Source: Streptomyces sp. CB02009
Lineage (GTDB): Bacteria > Actinomycetota > Actinomycetes > Streptomycetales > Streptomycetaceae
Length of the DNA: 64,000 bases
Direction: 5' to 3'
Assembly (NCBI RefSeq): GCF_001905825.1
Contig: NZ_LIVV01000001.1
Location: 413,299-477,298 of the forward strand
The first letter of the stretch is position 1. Every line of letters begins with the position of its first letter. The notes beneath the pieces are model-generated. The model was not told the origin of the DNA. It searched no databases and worked only from the letters and a program-made list of their open reading frames with translations. A program made the translations under genes and the position numbers. Of this stretch, positions 16,995 through 25,623 are shown one piece after another.

Positions 16995-18535
16995 TCCGGT
17001 CTCCCTCGTTCGTGATCGGGCGGACGGTGGCCTCGGGATCCGGCCGGAGAGGTGACGTCGGCCGTGAGCGCGACGGCCGGCTCGGCGGCGGTCCCACCGA
17101 CCGTGGCATCCTCCGCCTCCGTAGCCTCCCCGACGGGTTCCCCCGCGCCCTTCGCAGCCGGTTCCCCGGGACCTCCGGCGGCGTCCTCGCCCGGCTCCTT
17201 CTCCGCGCTCCCCGTGCCGGGCAGCGCCAGCCACGCGAAGACACCCGACAGGACGACGATCGCTCCGGACACCGCGAAGATCGTGTCGATGGGACCGAAC
17301 CTGACACCGCCGAACGAGCCCGCGACGTCCGTCAGCACCGAGCCGGCCAGCCAGCCGGACAGGACCGCGGCGAGCATCGACGCCAGTTTCGTCACCGGGT
17401 AGAACACCGCCATCACCCGTCCCCTGAGGTCCGGGGGAGCCGCCGCGAGCAGCAGCGGTGCCATCGCGGTGTTGAGGACGGTCAGCGGAACGGTGAAGAC
17501 GAAGAGCAGCGCGATGCCGCCGAGGAAGGTCGTCTGCCGGGAGTAGGCGATCAGCAGGGTGCCGCTCACCAGCAGGCTGATCCAGGTGCTCCGGCGCGCG
17601 CCGAGCCACTGCACGACCCGGCCCCCGCTCAACGCGCCCGCGATGCCGCCCACTCCCATCGCCATGCCGATGTACCCGTAGAGATGGGCGTCGGCGTTGA
17701 GGTTGCCGGTGGTGAAGAAGACGTTCAGGGTGCTCAGCGCGCCGAGCCCGAACTGCCCGATGACGGCGAGCAGAAGCAGTACGACCAGGAACCTGCTGCG
17801 CGCGAAGAACCGCACCCCCTCCGCGAACTCGCGGCCGAGGCTGGGCTTCTGCGGCGCCGGCTTCGCGTCCTCCGGAGCGGACCCGGAAGCGGGCCTCCCG
17901 CCGCCGGCCGTCGTGGCCGGCGCGGGCAGGTCGATGGACCGGATCGCCACGTACGACACCGCGTAGGACAACGCGTTGAAGAGCAGGGCCCATTGGATGC
18001 CGGCGGCGAACAGCAGCGGAGCCGCGAGCGGAGGGCCGATGATCCACGCGGTCTCGCCGGTCGCCTGGCCGATGCCGGCGGCCCGGGCGCGGTTGGCGTC
18101 CCCCTTCACGAGGTCGGCCAGGATCGCGAAGCGTGCCGGAGAGAAGAACTGGCCGGCCGCGTGCAGCAGGAGGACGGTCACATAGACGAGGGCGAGCCAG
18201 ACACCTGCCGGGAGCGCGTCGACCGGCAGGAAGGAGACGGCCGTCAGCACCACCACGAGCGCCCCGCGCACCACCTCGGTGCGGAGCAGGGTGGCGAGCT
18301 TGTCCCAGCGGTCGACGAACACGCCCGCGAGGGGTCCGATGCCCAGGACGGCGACGCTGGACGCCATCAGCACCCCGCTGACCGCCATCGGCGCCCACGA
18401 CTCGTCCTTCGCCAGCACGGTCGCCACCCACAGCACCAGGGTGGTACTGAAGACGGCGTCTCCGACGGACGAGACGGCCTGGCCGAACCAGAGGCGGGTG
18501 TAGTCGCGGTTGATCAGTGTGAGGCGCGGTGTCAT
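16991..18535 (-). CDS. MFS transporter (MFS_3-like, exporter type)
   Basis: 514 residues from ATG 18535, overlapping the upstream gene's stop (ATGA). About ten to twelve hydrophobic helices are seen, beginning LINRDYTRLWFGQAVSSVGD, the usual start of MFS_3/enterobactin-exporter-like transporters, with the loop motif GVFVDRWDKLATLL. A central cytoplasmic loop (PATTAGGGRPASGSAPEDAK) splits two six-helix halves, and the last ~80 residues form a Gly/Glu/Ala-rich soluble tail. Family members export siderophores, antibiotics and peptides. Its place between the peptide-modifying enzymes and the oligopeptidase, with both ends translationally coupled, suggests export or self-protection for the operon product. 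Confidence 0.85.
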   Translation of the reverse strand: MTPRLTLINRDYTRLWFGQAVSSVGDAVFSTTLVLWVATVLAKDESWAPMAVSGVLMASSVAVLGIGPLAGVFVDRWDKLATLLRTEVVRGALVVVLTAVSFLPVDALPAGVWLALVYVTVLLLHAAGQFFSPARFAILADLVKGDANRARAAGIGQATGETAWIIGPPLAAPLLFAAGIQWALLFNALSYAVSYVAIRSIDLPAPATTAGGGRPASGSAPEDAKPAPQKPSLGREFAEGVRFFARSRFLVVLLLLAVIGQFGLGALSTLNVFFTTGNLNADAHLYGYIGMAMGVGGIAGALSGGRVVQWLGARRSTWISLLVSGTLLIAYSRQTTFLGGIALLFVFTVPLTVLNTAMAPLLLAAAPPDLRGRVMAVFYPVTKLASMLAAVLSGWLAGSVLTDVAGSFGGVRFGPIDTIFAVSGAIVVLSGVFAWLALPGTGSAEKEPGEDAAGGPGEPAAKGAGEPVGEATEAEDATVGGTAAEPAVALTADVTSPAGSRGHRPPDHERGRPE

Positions 18536-19491
18536 GAGACCTCCCTCGGTGACGAGACGATCGACGCCATGAGGGCCGTCACCAGAGTCGTGTGGTACGC
18601 CTTCCGGAAGAACTCGCCGGCTGTGGCACCCGGCCCGGCCCTGAGCTCGGCCGACCTCCCGGGGATCGCCCCGTCGGCCCGCTGGGCGCGCGCCAGGCAC
18701 TCCACGGCCGCCGCTCCCGAGGGCGTACGGAGGGGGTCCTCGCCCAGGACGAACTGGGTGAGGACGAGCTCCGCCGCCAGGTCCCAGAGCTCGTGCGCGA
18801 CGCAGTGGAGCAGCATCCGGTGGGTGAGGTCCCGGGCGTGGTCCAGGCCGGCTCCGGTGAGCCGGGGCTCGGCGCGGCCGAAGTCGCCGAGGTAGAAGGC
18901 GGTGTGGGTCAGCGCGTACGCCTGCGGGACGGTGAGCGGCCGCACCGCGCCCCCCGCGGTCCCGGCCGCGACCGCGGGGCCGTCGGCGGGGTGGGCGAGG
19001 AGAGGGCTCCGCGGGAGGAGTGCGGCGTACGGTTCGATGGTGTGGCGGACGCCCGCCTTGTCCGCGTAGTAGCGGATCTCGATGCGCAGGTACGGCGACT
19101 TCCCGCCCGGTGAGAGGAAGTCGGGGTCCAGCCGGGCGAGGGCCTCACGGCACTGCGTGGTGTCGATCCCGTCGGGCGCGAGCGCGGCGTAGACCAGCCG
19201 GTACGTGGAGGCGTACACGGGACTGCCGTCGAAGAGCCGCGGGAAGTCCGGGTCCTGCCAGAGCTTCCGTACGAGTGCGGCCGCTCCGCCCAGCGGGTCC
19301 GGGGCGGAGCCGTCCGGCCGCGCCGCGCGATGGCAGAGCAGCCCCAGCTCCAGTGCGGCCTTGGCCTTCGCCTGCGGTGTCGACCGGGTGTCCGACCCGG
19401 CGGCCGTGGCGAACGGGTCGAAGTGGTCGAGGTTCCCGCCCAGCCAGTCCAGCGCGCCGGCGGAGAGCTGCTCCAGGAGTGAGGGAGGCAT
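18532..19491 (-). CDS. DUF6895-like protein (copy 1)
   Basis: 319 residues from ATG 19491, two bases after the radical SAM stop. All-helical with no signal peptide or membrane span. It is clearly paralogous to the gene at 20729-21763: shared elements are a TPQAKAKAALELGLLC-type helix, LxRLVYAALAP, YLRIEIRYYAD, an ALTHTAFYLGDFG segment and the C-terminal GTPSGAAA, QRADGAIPG and FFRKAYHTTLVTALM. The QxxDGAIPG motif recalls the QW-like repeats of alpha/alpha-toroid cyclases and prenyltransferases. I assign it to DUF6895 from memory of the family. The function is unknown; a scaffold or partner for the radical SAM enzyme is a reasonable guess. Confidence 0.65.
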   Translation of the reverse strand: MPPSLLEQLSAGALDWLGGNLDHFDPFATAAGSDTRSTPQAKAKAALELGLLCHRAARPDGSAPDPLGGAAALVRKLWQDPDFPRLFDGSPVYASTYRLVYAALAPDGIDTTQCREALARLDPDFLSPGGKSPYLRIEIRYYADKAGVRHTIEPYAALLPRSPLLAHPADGPAVAAGTAGGAVRPLTVPQAYALTHTAFYLGDFGRAEPRLTGAGLDHARDLTHRMLLHCVAHELWDLAAELVLTQFVLGEDPLRTPSGAAAVECLARAQRADGAIPGRSAELRAGPGATAGEFFRKAYHTTLVTALMASIVSSPREVS

Positions 19492-19493
19492 GG

Positions 19494-20732
19494 CTACAGG
19501 CGCCCCGTCTCGTGCAGATGGTCGAGCAGGGCCGTGTCGACGGTGTCGCGGAACCTGGCGAGCGTCCGGGCGTCCTCGTCGTAGCTGTAGAGGTCCTGGC
19601 AGGCGATCCACCGGTCGGCGGTCTCGGCGCTCGGCAGGTAGCCGTCGGTGACCGTGCCGACCTCCCAGTCGGGTTTGCCCGCGGTCTCCCAGCAGCTGGC
19701 CAGGGTGCCGTCCGCGCTCACGACCGCGCCGTACCGGCCGTCGGTGTGGCCGCAGGTGACGCAGGTCTTCCGGCCGCCGGGGCGGTTCACGGCGAAGCCG
19801 AGTTCCAGGGCCCTGCGCTGCCAGCGGGTGAAGGCGGCGGAGAGCTCGCCGGTGTGCAGGAGGCTGTTGGCGTACCCGACGCCGACGTCGCCGATGCGGG
19901 CGAAGTACAGCGTGCAGCGCGCGGGGTCGAGCGCGCCCGCCAGCCGGTCGATCAGCGCGTCGACCCCGTGGAAGGTCTCCTGGGAGACGTTGACCCGCAG
20001 GGTCCACCGCAGCGGTGTGGCCTCGGTGGCCTTCACGATGTTGCGGACGATCTTGTCGAAGGTGCCGCTGCCGTCCGCCCTGCCGACCCGGATCCGGTCG
20101 TGGTCGTCACGGTCGCCGTCGAAGGTGACCTGCACGGAGGTCAGGCCGCGGTCGTGGAGCCGACGGGCGAGGGACGGGGTGAGCAGGGTGGCGTTGGAGA
20201 TCATCCAGGCCGAGGTGGGAGCGATGTCCGCGGCCCGCTCCAGGAGTTCGAGACACCCACGAGGGTTGAGGAGGGGCTCGCCGCCGAAGAGGAGGATCCT
20301 GAGCTTCTCCAGTCCCACCGCGGCCATGCGGCGCTCGGTGAACCCGAGGATCGAGGTGATCGTCTCCGAGGTGAGCCGGGTGCGGGCGATCCGCGGCGGC
20401 CGGCTCCCGCCCGCCAGGTCCTGCGCCGTGTTCTGGAAGCAGTAGCCGCAGCCGAGGTTGCAGTGGGTGCTGGTGAGGACGGTCAGGGCGTAGGCGCGGA
20501 CCGTGGCGGGGGTGAGCATGCCGCTCTCCCGCAGCCGCTGCTCGGCCTCGGGACGCAGGCTCCCGTCGGGGGTGACATGGCGGTCGGCGAGCCGGGCGAC
20601 GCCGCCCGGACCGAGGAACCACCAGGTGCGCTCGCCCCGGAGGAGCCGCGCGCCGGAGGAGGCGAGGTCGGTCCCGGCCGGGACGGCGGGCGCCGGCTGC
20701 CGGTCGATGCCCGTCGCTTGGTCGATGCTCAC
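19494..20732 (-). CDS. radical SAM/SPASM peptide-modifying enzyme
   Basis: 412 residues from GTG 20732, whose start overlaps the preceding stop (GTGA). The radical SAM cluster motif is CNLGCGYC (~residue 90, Cx3Cx2C), followed by LLFGGEPLLNPRGCLELLER, NATLLTPSLARRL and VQVTFDGDRDDHDRIRVG, typical of the TIM barrel and SAM site. A SPASM region near 310-345 has KTCVTCGH and, after a short loop, LASCWE, giving ligands for auxiliary clusters. SPASM enzymes often install thioether or C-C crosslinks in ribosomal peptides. With a 39-aa peptide at the head of the same operon, peptide maturation is likely; the bond formed cannot be predicted. Confidence 0.87.
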   Translation of the reverse strand: MSIDQATGIDRQPAPAVPAGTDLASSGARLLRGERTWWFLGPGGVARLADRHVTPDGSLRPEAEQRLRESGMLTPATVRAYALTVLTSTHCNLGCGYCFQNTAQDLAGGSRPPRIARTRLTSETITSILGFTERRMAAVGLEKLRILLFGGEPLLNPRGCLELLERAADIAPTSAWMISNATLLTPSLARRLHDRGLTSVQVTFDGDRDDHDRIRVGRADGSGTFDKIVRNIVKATEATPLRWTLRVNVSQETFHGVDALIDRLAGALDPARCTLYFARIGDVGVGYANSLLHTGELSAAFTRWQRRALELGFAVNRPGGRKTCVTCGHTDGRYGAVVSADGTLASCWETAGKPDWEVGTVTDGYLPSAETADRWIACQDLYSYDEDARTLARFRDTVDTALLDHLHETGRL

Positions 20733-21763
20733 CGTGTCGCCTCCCGTACGGCCGTCTTTCCCGTGGTTCCTGTGGTTCCCGCGGCTCCTGCGGCTCCTGC
20801 GGTTCCCGCGGCGGAGGTGGAGCGCGCGACGGGCCCGCCGGGCGCGGCCGTCCGGCCGCTGCCGACGATCAGCGTCGTGAGCGCGGTGACGAGGGTCGCC
20901 TGGTACGACTTCCGGAAGTACTGCACGGGCGTCGCGTCCGCCGGGGCGCGCCTGACCACGGACTTCCCGGGGATCGCCCCGTCGGCCTCCTGGACCTCGG
21001 CCAGCATCCGGATGCCGGCCGCCCCGGAGGGCGTACCGAGGGGATCCGCGCCGAGGCAGTGCTGCGCGAGCACGAGCTTGCCGACGAGGTCCCATTCGCC
21101 GAGGCCCAGGCAGTGGTGGGTGAGCCGCTCGACGACCTGCAGGGCCTGCTCGCGGGCCTCGTCGGTCAGGCCGGGATCGCGGAGGCCGAAGTCGCTGAGG
21201 TAGAAGACGGTGTGGGTGACCACACAGGCGTCCAGGTCGGCCACCGGCAGGGTGGCGGCCCGGGCGGGCAGGCTGGCCGCGTACAGCTCGTCGTACGAGG
21301 CGAACGTGTGCTCCGCCCCCGCGAGATCGGCGTAGAACCTCGCCTCCAGGTGGAGGTACGGGGCCTTGCGGCCCGGCGCGAGATAGCCGTCGCCCTTCAG
21401 CCGTGCGAGGACGGCGCGGGAGGCCCCGGTGGCGGTTCCGGCCGGTGCCAGTGCCGCGTACATCAGCTCGAACTGCCGTGCGTACCGGCCGTCGAGGGTC
21501 AGGAGACGCCGGAAGTCCGGTCGCTGCCAGGCCTGTTCGACGATCGAGGCCGCCTCGCCCAGGGCGGTCTCCGCCGGGGCGGACTCTCCCCAGTAGCGGC
21601 AGAGCAGCGCGAGCTGCAGGAGCGCCTTGACGCGCGGCGTCACCGGCAGTTCGGCGTGCCCGGCGGGGGAGTCGAGGTACCCCGCGTGCCGCGCGATCCA
21701 GTGCCGCGCACCCATGGACAGACTCGCCACGGCCTCATCGAGGCCGACTGATCGCGTACTCAT
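20729..21763 (-). CDS. DUF6895-like protein (copy 2)
   Basis: 344 residues from ATG 21763, with AAGGAG eight bases before. The start lies inside the end of the glycosyltransferase gene (29-base overlap). Helical throughout, and collinear with the paralogue two genes downstream: LMYAALAP, PYLHLEARFYADLAG, VVTHTVFYLSDFGLRDPGLT, LGADPLGTPSGAAGIRM, QEADGAIPGKS and YFRKSYQATLVTAL. The last ~40 residues are a simple Ala/Gly/Thr tail from short DNA repeats. The paired copies flanking the radical SAM gene suggest a heteromeric partner role. No catalytic motif is recognised. Confidence 0.65.
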   Translation of the reverse strand: MSTRSVGLDEAVASLSMGARHWIARHAGYLDSPAGHAELPVTPRVKALLQLALLCRYWGESAPAETALGEAASIVEQAWQRPDFRRLLTLDGRYARQFELMYAALAPAGTATGASRAVLARLKGDGYLAPGRKAPYLHLEARFYADLAGAEHTFASYDELYAASLPARAATLPVADLDACVVTHTVFYLSDFGLRDPGLTDEAREQALQVVERLTHHCLGLGEWDLVGKLVLAQHCLGADPLGTPSGAAGIRMLAEVQEADGAIPGKSVVRRAPADATPVQYFRKSYQATLVTALTTLIVGSGRTAAPGGPVARSTSAAGTAGAAGAAGTTGTTGKTAVREATR

Positions 21764-22940
21764 GGTTCTCCTTCGGGATCGCGGATGCCTGAGCCACCCG
21801 CTCGACGATGTCGGCCGCGCGGGCCGCGCCGTCCGCCGCGGCCAGCCTGTCGCCGAGCGCGCGGGCTCGGCTCCGCAGTCCTTCGTCGCGCGACACCGAC
21901 TCCAGCAGCGCCGACAGGTCCACGGACGGGGTCTTCGGATCGCGCACGGCCACGCCGGCCCGTACGCAGGCGCCGGTGAGCAGCGGCTGCTCGGACCCGT
22001 TGGGCGAGAGCACCAGAGGGCGGCCGCGCAGGAGCGCCGAAAGGACCGGGGCCGACGTGCCGTTGGCCAGCACCAGGTCGGCCGCGTCGACGAGCGGTCC
22101 CATCCAGGGCTTCCGTACGAGCAGGATGTCGGCCTCAGGGGCGGGCGCGGGGTCGGTGGACCGGCCCTGCTCGACCACCGCCTGGAACGGTCCGCCGGTG
22201 AACGCCTCGTTGAGCCGCGGCCAGAGCGTCCGGCCGCCGAAGAAGCGGCCGAGATGGACGTAGACGACGGGCTTCCCCCCGCCCGTCCTCCCCACGTGCT
22301 CCTCGACAGCCTCCCACTCGCCCTGACGGGGCGCGGGTTCCCAGGACAGCGGCCCCACGTGAGCCACCCGCTCGGGGAGTTCCGCCCCCGGATGCTCCAG
22401 CGCCGGATCCCCGCGGAGCAGCAGCGCGTCGCCGAGGAGCGGATCGTGCGCCCAGCGGGGCGCGCGCCCGGCCAGGCCGACCTCCTCCCGTGTGGCGGCA
22501 TGGAGGTCCAGGCTGTCGAGGGTCCGGCTCTCCCGGGTCCTGCCCAGGTGCGGCTCCCCGTCGCCGCCGCTCCGGTAGTCCCACAGATGGACCGAGAGCC
22601 CGACCACCGCCACCGGGATGTCCAGGGCCTCGGCGGCGAGCAGCGCGCCGTTGCACAGCACCGAGGTGACGAGCAGATCGGCCCTCGCCGCCCGGGCCGC
22701 GCGCAGGACCGCCCGGTACTGGGCGGCACCGGTCTTCCCCCACCACGTGGCGGAGAACGCCCGGTGGCCGCCGAAGTCCTCGGCCACCGCGCACGGCAGC
22801 CCTGCCTCGGCCACGACGGGGCCTGCGGAGGACCTGGCGAGGACGCTGACGTGATGGCCGCGGCGGCGCAGCTCGCGGCCGGCCGCGAGCGCCGGGTAGA
22901 GGTAGCCGCCGTCGCTGAGCGGGCAGAGCAGGATCTTCAC
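21735..22940 (-). CDS. MGT-type GT-1 family glycosyltransferase
   Basis: 401 residues from GTG 22940. It opens KILLCPLSDGGYLYPALAAG, the nucleotide-sugar glycosyltransferase N-domain with a glycine-rich turn, and has a HVGPLSWEP segment. The C-terminal GT-B domain includes VYVHLGRFFGG, VDAADLVLANGTSAPVLSAL and RPLVLSPNGSEQPL, matching the donor-binding half of macrolide-type and UDP-sugar GT-1 enzymes, although the usual HHGG is replaced by ANGTS. Its position directly after the 39-aa peptide suggests that the peptide (Ser, Cys or Asn) or an associated small molecule is glycosylated. No sugar biosynthesis genes are present, so a common UDP-sugar would be the donor. Confidence 0.82.
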   Translation of the reverse strand: MKILLCPLSDGGYLYPALAAGRELRRRGHHVSVLARSSAGPVVAEAGLPCAVAEDFGGHRAFSATWWGKTGAAQYRAVLRAARAARADLLVTSVLCNGALLAAEALDIPVAVVGLSVHLWDYRSGGDGEPHLGRTRESRTLDSLDLHAATREEVGLAGRAPRWAHDPLLGDALLLRGDPALEHPGAELPERVAHVGPLSWEPAPRQGEWEAVEEHVGRTGGGKPVVYVHLGRFFGGRTLWPRLNEAFTGGPFQAVVEQGRSTDPAPAPEADILLVRKPWMGPLVDAADLVLANGTSAPVLSALLRGRPLVLSPNGSEQPLLTGACVRAGVAVRDPKTPSVDLSALLESVSRDEGLRSRARALGDRLAAADGAARAADIVERVAQASAIPKENHEYAISRPR

Positions 22941-23146
22941 GACGAGCGCGCTCCCTCGGGGTCGGGCGGGCGATGGAAGACGGAGGGTGGAGAGCAGTCG
23001 GCGGTGGGTGACGTGCGGAGGGGATCGGGCCGGAGAGCGCAGGGTGACGGTGCGCGGGCCCGTGAGTGGCCGCGGGCCCCCCGGTCCTGGCGTGATGCGC
23101 CGGGAACCGGGTGGCCCGCGAGGTACTCAGGACGAGACGAGTCGCG

Positions 23147-23266
23147 TCAGGAGATGTCGCTGGAGTTGTTGATGATGCAGCCGGCCTCGTCCTCCTCGGC
23201 CTCCCCGTGCGCCACGACCTCGATGTCCTCGTCCTCGACCGGCTTCGGGTTCGTGTTCTCGGGCAT
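23147..23266 (-). CDS. candidate RiPP precursor, 39 aa, C-terminal CIINNSSDIS
   Basis: ATG 23266 lies 7 bases after a strong GAGGAGG ribosome-binding site. The peptide begins MPENTNPKPVEDEDIEVVAH, continues with an acidic Glu/Asp-rich stretch and ends G-CIINNSSDIS, with a single Cys at position 30. An acidic leader followed by a short core with Cys, Asn and Ser at the head of an operon with radical SAM, glycosyltransferase, exporter and peptidase genes is the pattern of a RiPP precursor. Stop is at 23147-23149; 206 bases separate it from the glycosyltransferase start, allowing separate, higher expression. I do not recognise the core sequence. Confidence 0.68.
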   Translation of the reverse strand: MPENTNPKPVEDEDIEVVAHGEAEEDEAGCIINNSSDIS

Positions 23267-23683
23267 GTTCGTCCTCCTCGTTTGACGGCGTCGCTGCGCC
23301 GGCTGAGAAGAACGTACGAACGGCGGGTATGGGAACGCCTGGCCGTCGGTTCGACGCCGGTATACGTCACCGGAGCGGACCCGCCACACCTTCGTGACGT
23401 GGGCCGATGCCCGAGCCGGACCGCGGGACCCGGCCGCCCGCGGCCCGGCCGCGCTCTTCCCCGCACCCGTCCGGTGCCCGCCGCACCCTGCGGGACCTGG
23501 GACTTAACCGTTCACCAGGCGTTCGTGAACCGGAAGTCTGCCGCCCGGGGGCACGATCCGGGAACGCTCCGCGCGCGGGACGAGTGCGGGCCGACGGTGT
23601 CCTGACAGCACGTCGGCGGCGACCTCCGGGGGAACCCGCCGGGGGACCGGGCGCGGAGCGAACCCGACGAGGAGGAGACGGAC
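23267..23683. promoter_or_regulatory. divergent intergenic region between two radical SAM operons
   Basis: 417 bases with no convincing gene separate the 39-aa peptide gene (minus) from the second radical SAM gene (plus), so both promoters should lie here. GTTCAC (23510-23515) and GTGAAC (23525-23530) form a spaced inverted repeat near an AT-rich CTTAAC patch, a candidate operator. On the minus strand a TCGAAC-N17-CATACC pair lies about 60-90 bases before the peptide gene as a weak promoter candidate. Confidence 0.4.
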
Positions 23684-24871
23684 ATGGACCTGGCGGAGCT
23701 CATCGGCCTGCGGCCGGTGCCCTGCGGCGGTCTCCTCGTGGCCCTCACCCGCCGCTGCCCCATGAGCTGCGCGCACTGCTCCACGGCCTCGTCCATGACG
23801 GCGTCGGAGGAGCCCGACCAGCGGCAACTCCTGCGATTCATCGACTCGTTCGGTGTCGAGGACCGTCCCGAGGTGGTCATGCTGACCGGCGGCGAACCGC
23901 TGCTCCTCCCGGAGCTGGCCGCCCGCGTGGCCGGTCTCGCGCAGGCGAAGGGGTCCCGGGTGGCCCTGCTCAGCGGGATGTTCTTCGCCCGCGGGGGACG
24001 CGTCCCCGACCGGATCATGCGGACGATCACCGCTCTGGACCACTTCTCTGCGAGCCTGGACGTCCACCACGAGCGCGAGGTCCCGCGCGCGGACGTCCTG
24101 CGCGCCCTCCGCGCCGTACTCGACGCCGGGATCCCCGCCAGCATCCACCTCACGGGAACCGGCACCGGCACCGGCACGGGCGAGGGCCCCGGGCCGGAGA
24201 CCGGCGCGGACTCCGGCGACCCGTACCTGGCCGACGTCGTCGCGGACGTCCGCCGTGTCTTCGGCGCCCGGATGCCGATGCTGGTCAACGAGGTGCGGCC
24301 GCTCGGCCGCGCCGCCGGCCTCGTCCGGCCGACACCGCCGGGCCCGGACGACGACGTGGCGGCGCCCTGCGCCCTCGCGGCCTGGCCCGTCGTCGCCTTC
24401 GACGGAACGGTGGCGGCCTGCTGCAACCAGTGGACCGTCGACCGGCGGCCCGTGCCCCCGCACCTGCGGCTCGGACACATCGCCGAGGACGACTGGCCGA
24501 CCGTCCGCGAGCGTTCCCTCGGCTCCCCGGTGCTGCGGATGCTGCGCGCGGTCGGCCCGCGGCGGCTGCACGCCCGCTACGAGACCGCGCCCGCGCCGGC
24601 CGGCTACTGCCGCAGCTGCCACGCGCTCGGCGACCGCCCGAGCGTCCTGGAGGGCGCGGCCCGGGACGCGGGCGGTCGCGTCGGCGAACTCCTCGACCGG
24701 CTCACCACGGCGCAGCAGCGCGCGGCTGGACCCGCGGCCCTGGTACGGCGCATGGGGTGCGCGCGCTACGCGCACCTGGTCGAGCCGCCGCCCGGAGAGG
24801 AACCCGTGCCCACGAAGGAGCCCCGACTCACCCAGGCGCCGCCAACCGCAGAGGCGAGGAGCAGTCGATGA
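23684..24871 (+). CDS. second radical SAM protein, aroma-sacti-like cluster
   Basis: 395 residues from ATG 23684 behind GAGGAGGAG. The Cx3Cx2C motif RRCPMSCAHCS sits at ~25-32, followed by VVMLTGGEPLLLPELAARV and FSASLDVHHEREVPRADVL for the SAM barrel. A Gly-Thr repeat linker (TGTGTGTG) lies near 160. The C-terminal part has CALAAWP, TVAACCNQW and GYCRSCH, a SPASM-like cysteine set for auxiliary clusters. It is ATGA-coupled to an iron-redox enzyme and then a small peptide gene, the arrangement I associate with clusters named aroma-sacti in protein databases. Likely a peptide modifier acting on the 72-aa protein; the reaction is unknown. Confidence 0.83.
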   Translation: MDLAELIGLRPVPCGGLLVALTRRCPMSCAHCSTASSMTASEEPDQRQLLRFIDSFGVEDRPEVVMLTGGEPLLLPELAARVAGLAQAKGSRVALLSGMFFARGGRVPDRIMRTITALDHFSASLDVHHEREVPRADVLRALRAVLDAGIPASIHLTGTGTGTGTGEGPGPETGADSGDPYLADVVADVRRVFGARMPMLVNEVRPLGRAAGLVRPTPPGPDDDVAAPCALAAWPVVAFDGTVAACCNQWTVDRRPVPPHLRLGHIAEDDWPTVRERSLGSPVLRMLRAVGPRRLHARYETAPAPAGYCRSCHALGDRPSVLEGAARDAGGRVGELLDRLTTAQQRAAGPAALVRRMGCARYAHLVEPPPGEEPVPTKEPRLTQAPPTAEARSSR

Positions 24872-25623
24872 ACGCCACAGCCACAGCCGCAGCAGTAGCC
24901 ACAGCAGGAGCCGCAGCCCCCGAGACCCGCACAGTCCCGGCGGCGGGCACCGCCACCGCCACGGTCACCGCATCCCTGGCGCTCCGCACCAAACTCACAC
25001 CCACCGCCCCCGTCCTGAGGGCCGCGACCGCCGCGCTCTGGCGGCCGGACGGCCTCCGCGAGCGGTACGTGCGCTATCTGACCGCCATGCATCGGCTCGT
25101 ACGGGCCTCGGTGCCGCTTCTCCTGCGGGCGGCCGAGCGGTGCGCCGCCGAGCCCGACGACCCGGCCGCGCGGCGCCTGGCCGCGTACTGCCTCCGCCAC
25201 GCCGAGGAGGAGCGCGACCACGACGCCTGGCTGCTCGACGACCTGGCAGCAGCGGGTGCGGGACCCGCGGCCGTGCCGCACCCGATCGTCGTGGAACTCG
25301 CCGGGGCGCAGTACTACCGGATCGAACACGAGCACCCCGTGGCCCTGCTCGGCTACATCGCCGTCCTGGAGGGCAACGCCCCCGGGCCCCGGCTCGCGGA
25401 CCGCCTCGCCGAGGTCACCGGGCTGCCGGCCGGCGCCTTCCGCACGCTCAGGGAGCACGCGGAGCTCGACGGCGGCCACCTGGACGACCTGTACCGGGTG
25501 TTCGACGCGCTCGCGCCGAGCCCGGCCCGGCAGACGGCCGTCGCGGTCAGCGCGCTGCACACGGCGAACCTGCTCACCCGCCTGTTCCTTTCCCTCGCCG
25601 AGGACAACGGAGGACACCCGTGA
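24868..25623 (+). CDS. iron-containing redox enzyme family protein (haem-oxygenase-like fold)
   Basis: 251 residues from ATG 24868, overlapping the radical SAM stop by ATGA. The first ~35 residues are a simple Ala/Thr tract from short repeats. The rest is helical, with RHAEEERDHDAWLLDDL (~111-127) and LREHAELDGGHLDDLYRVFD (~195-214), the Glu/His pairs typical of haem-oxygenase-like di-iron or mono-iron oxidases related to TenA/PqqC. These enzymes oxidise or cleave small molecules or peptide residues. Coupling to the radical SAM gene on one side and the 72-aa peptide gene (GTGA) on the other indicates a joint maturation step. Confidence 0.78.
   Translation: MNATATAAAVATAGAAAPETRTVPAAGTATATVTASLALRTKLTPTAPVLRAATAALWRPDGLRERYVRYLTAMHRLVRASVPLLLRAAERCAAEPDDPAARRLAAYCLRHAEEERDHDAWLLDDLAAAGAGPAAVPHPIVVELAGAQYYRIEHEHPVALLGYIAVLEGNAPGPRLADRLAEVTGLPAGAFRTLREHAELDGGHLDDLYRVFDALAPSPARQTAVAVSALHTANLLTRLFLSLAEDNGGHP

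Noticed and set aside
16995-18431. Extension of the oligopeptidase frame upstream of GTG 16994
   Set aside because: The extension is an out-of-frame reading of the MFS gene. GTG 16994 has a ribosome-binding site and the GTGA overlap.
16274-18895. Plus-strand frame with Lys-Gln repeats
   Set aside because: It is the complement of the (GAAGCA)10 array within the peptidase gene; no plausible start or domain.
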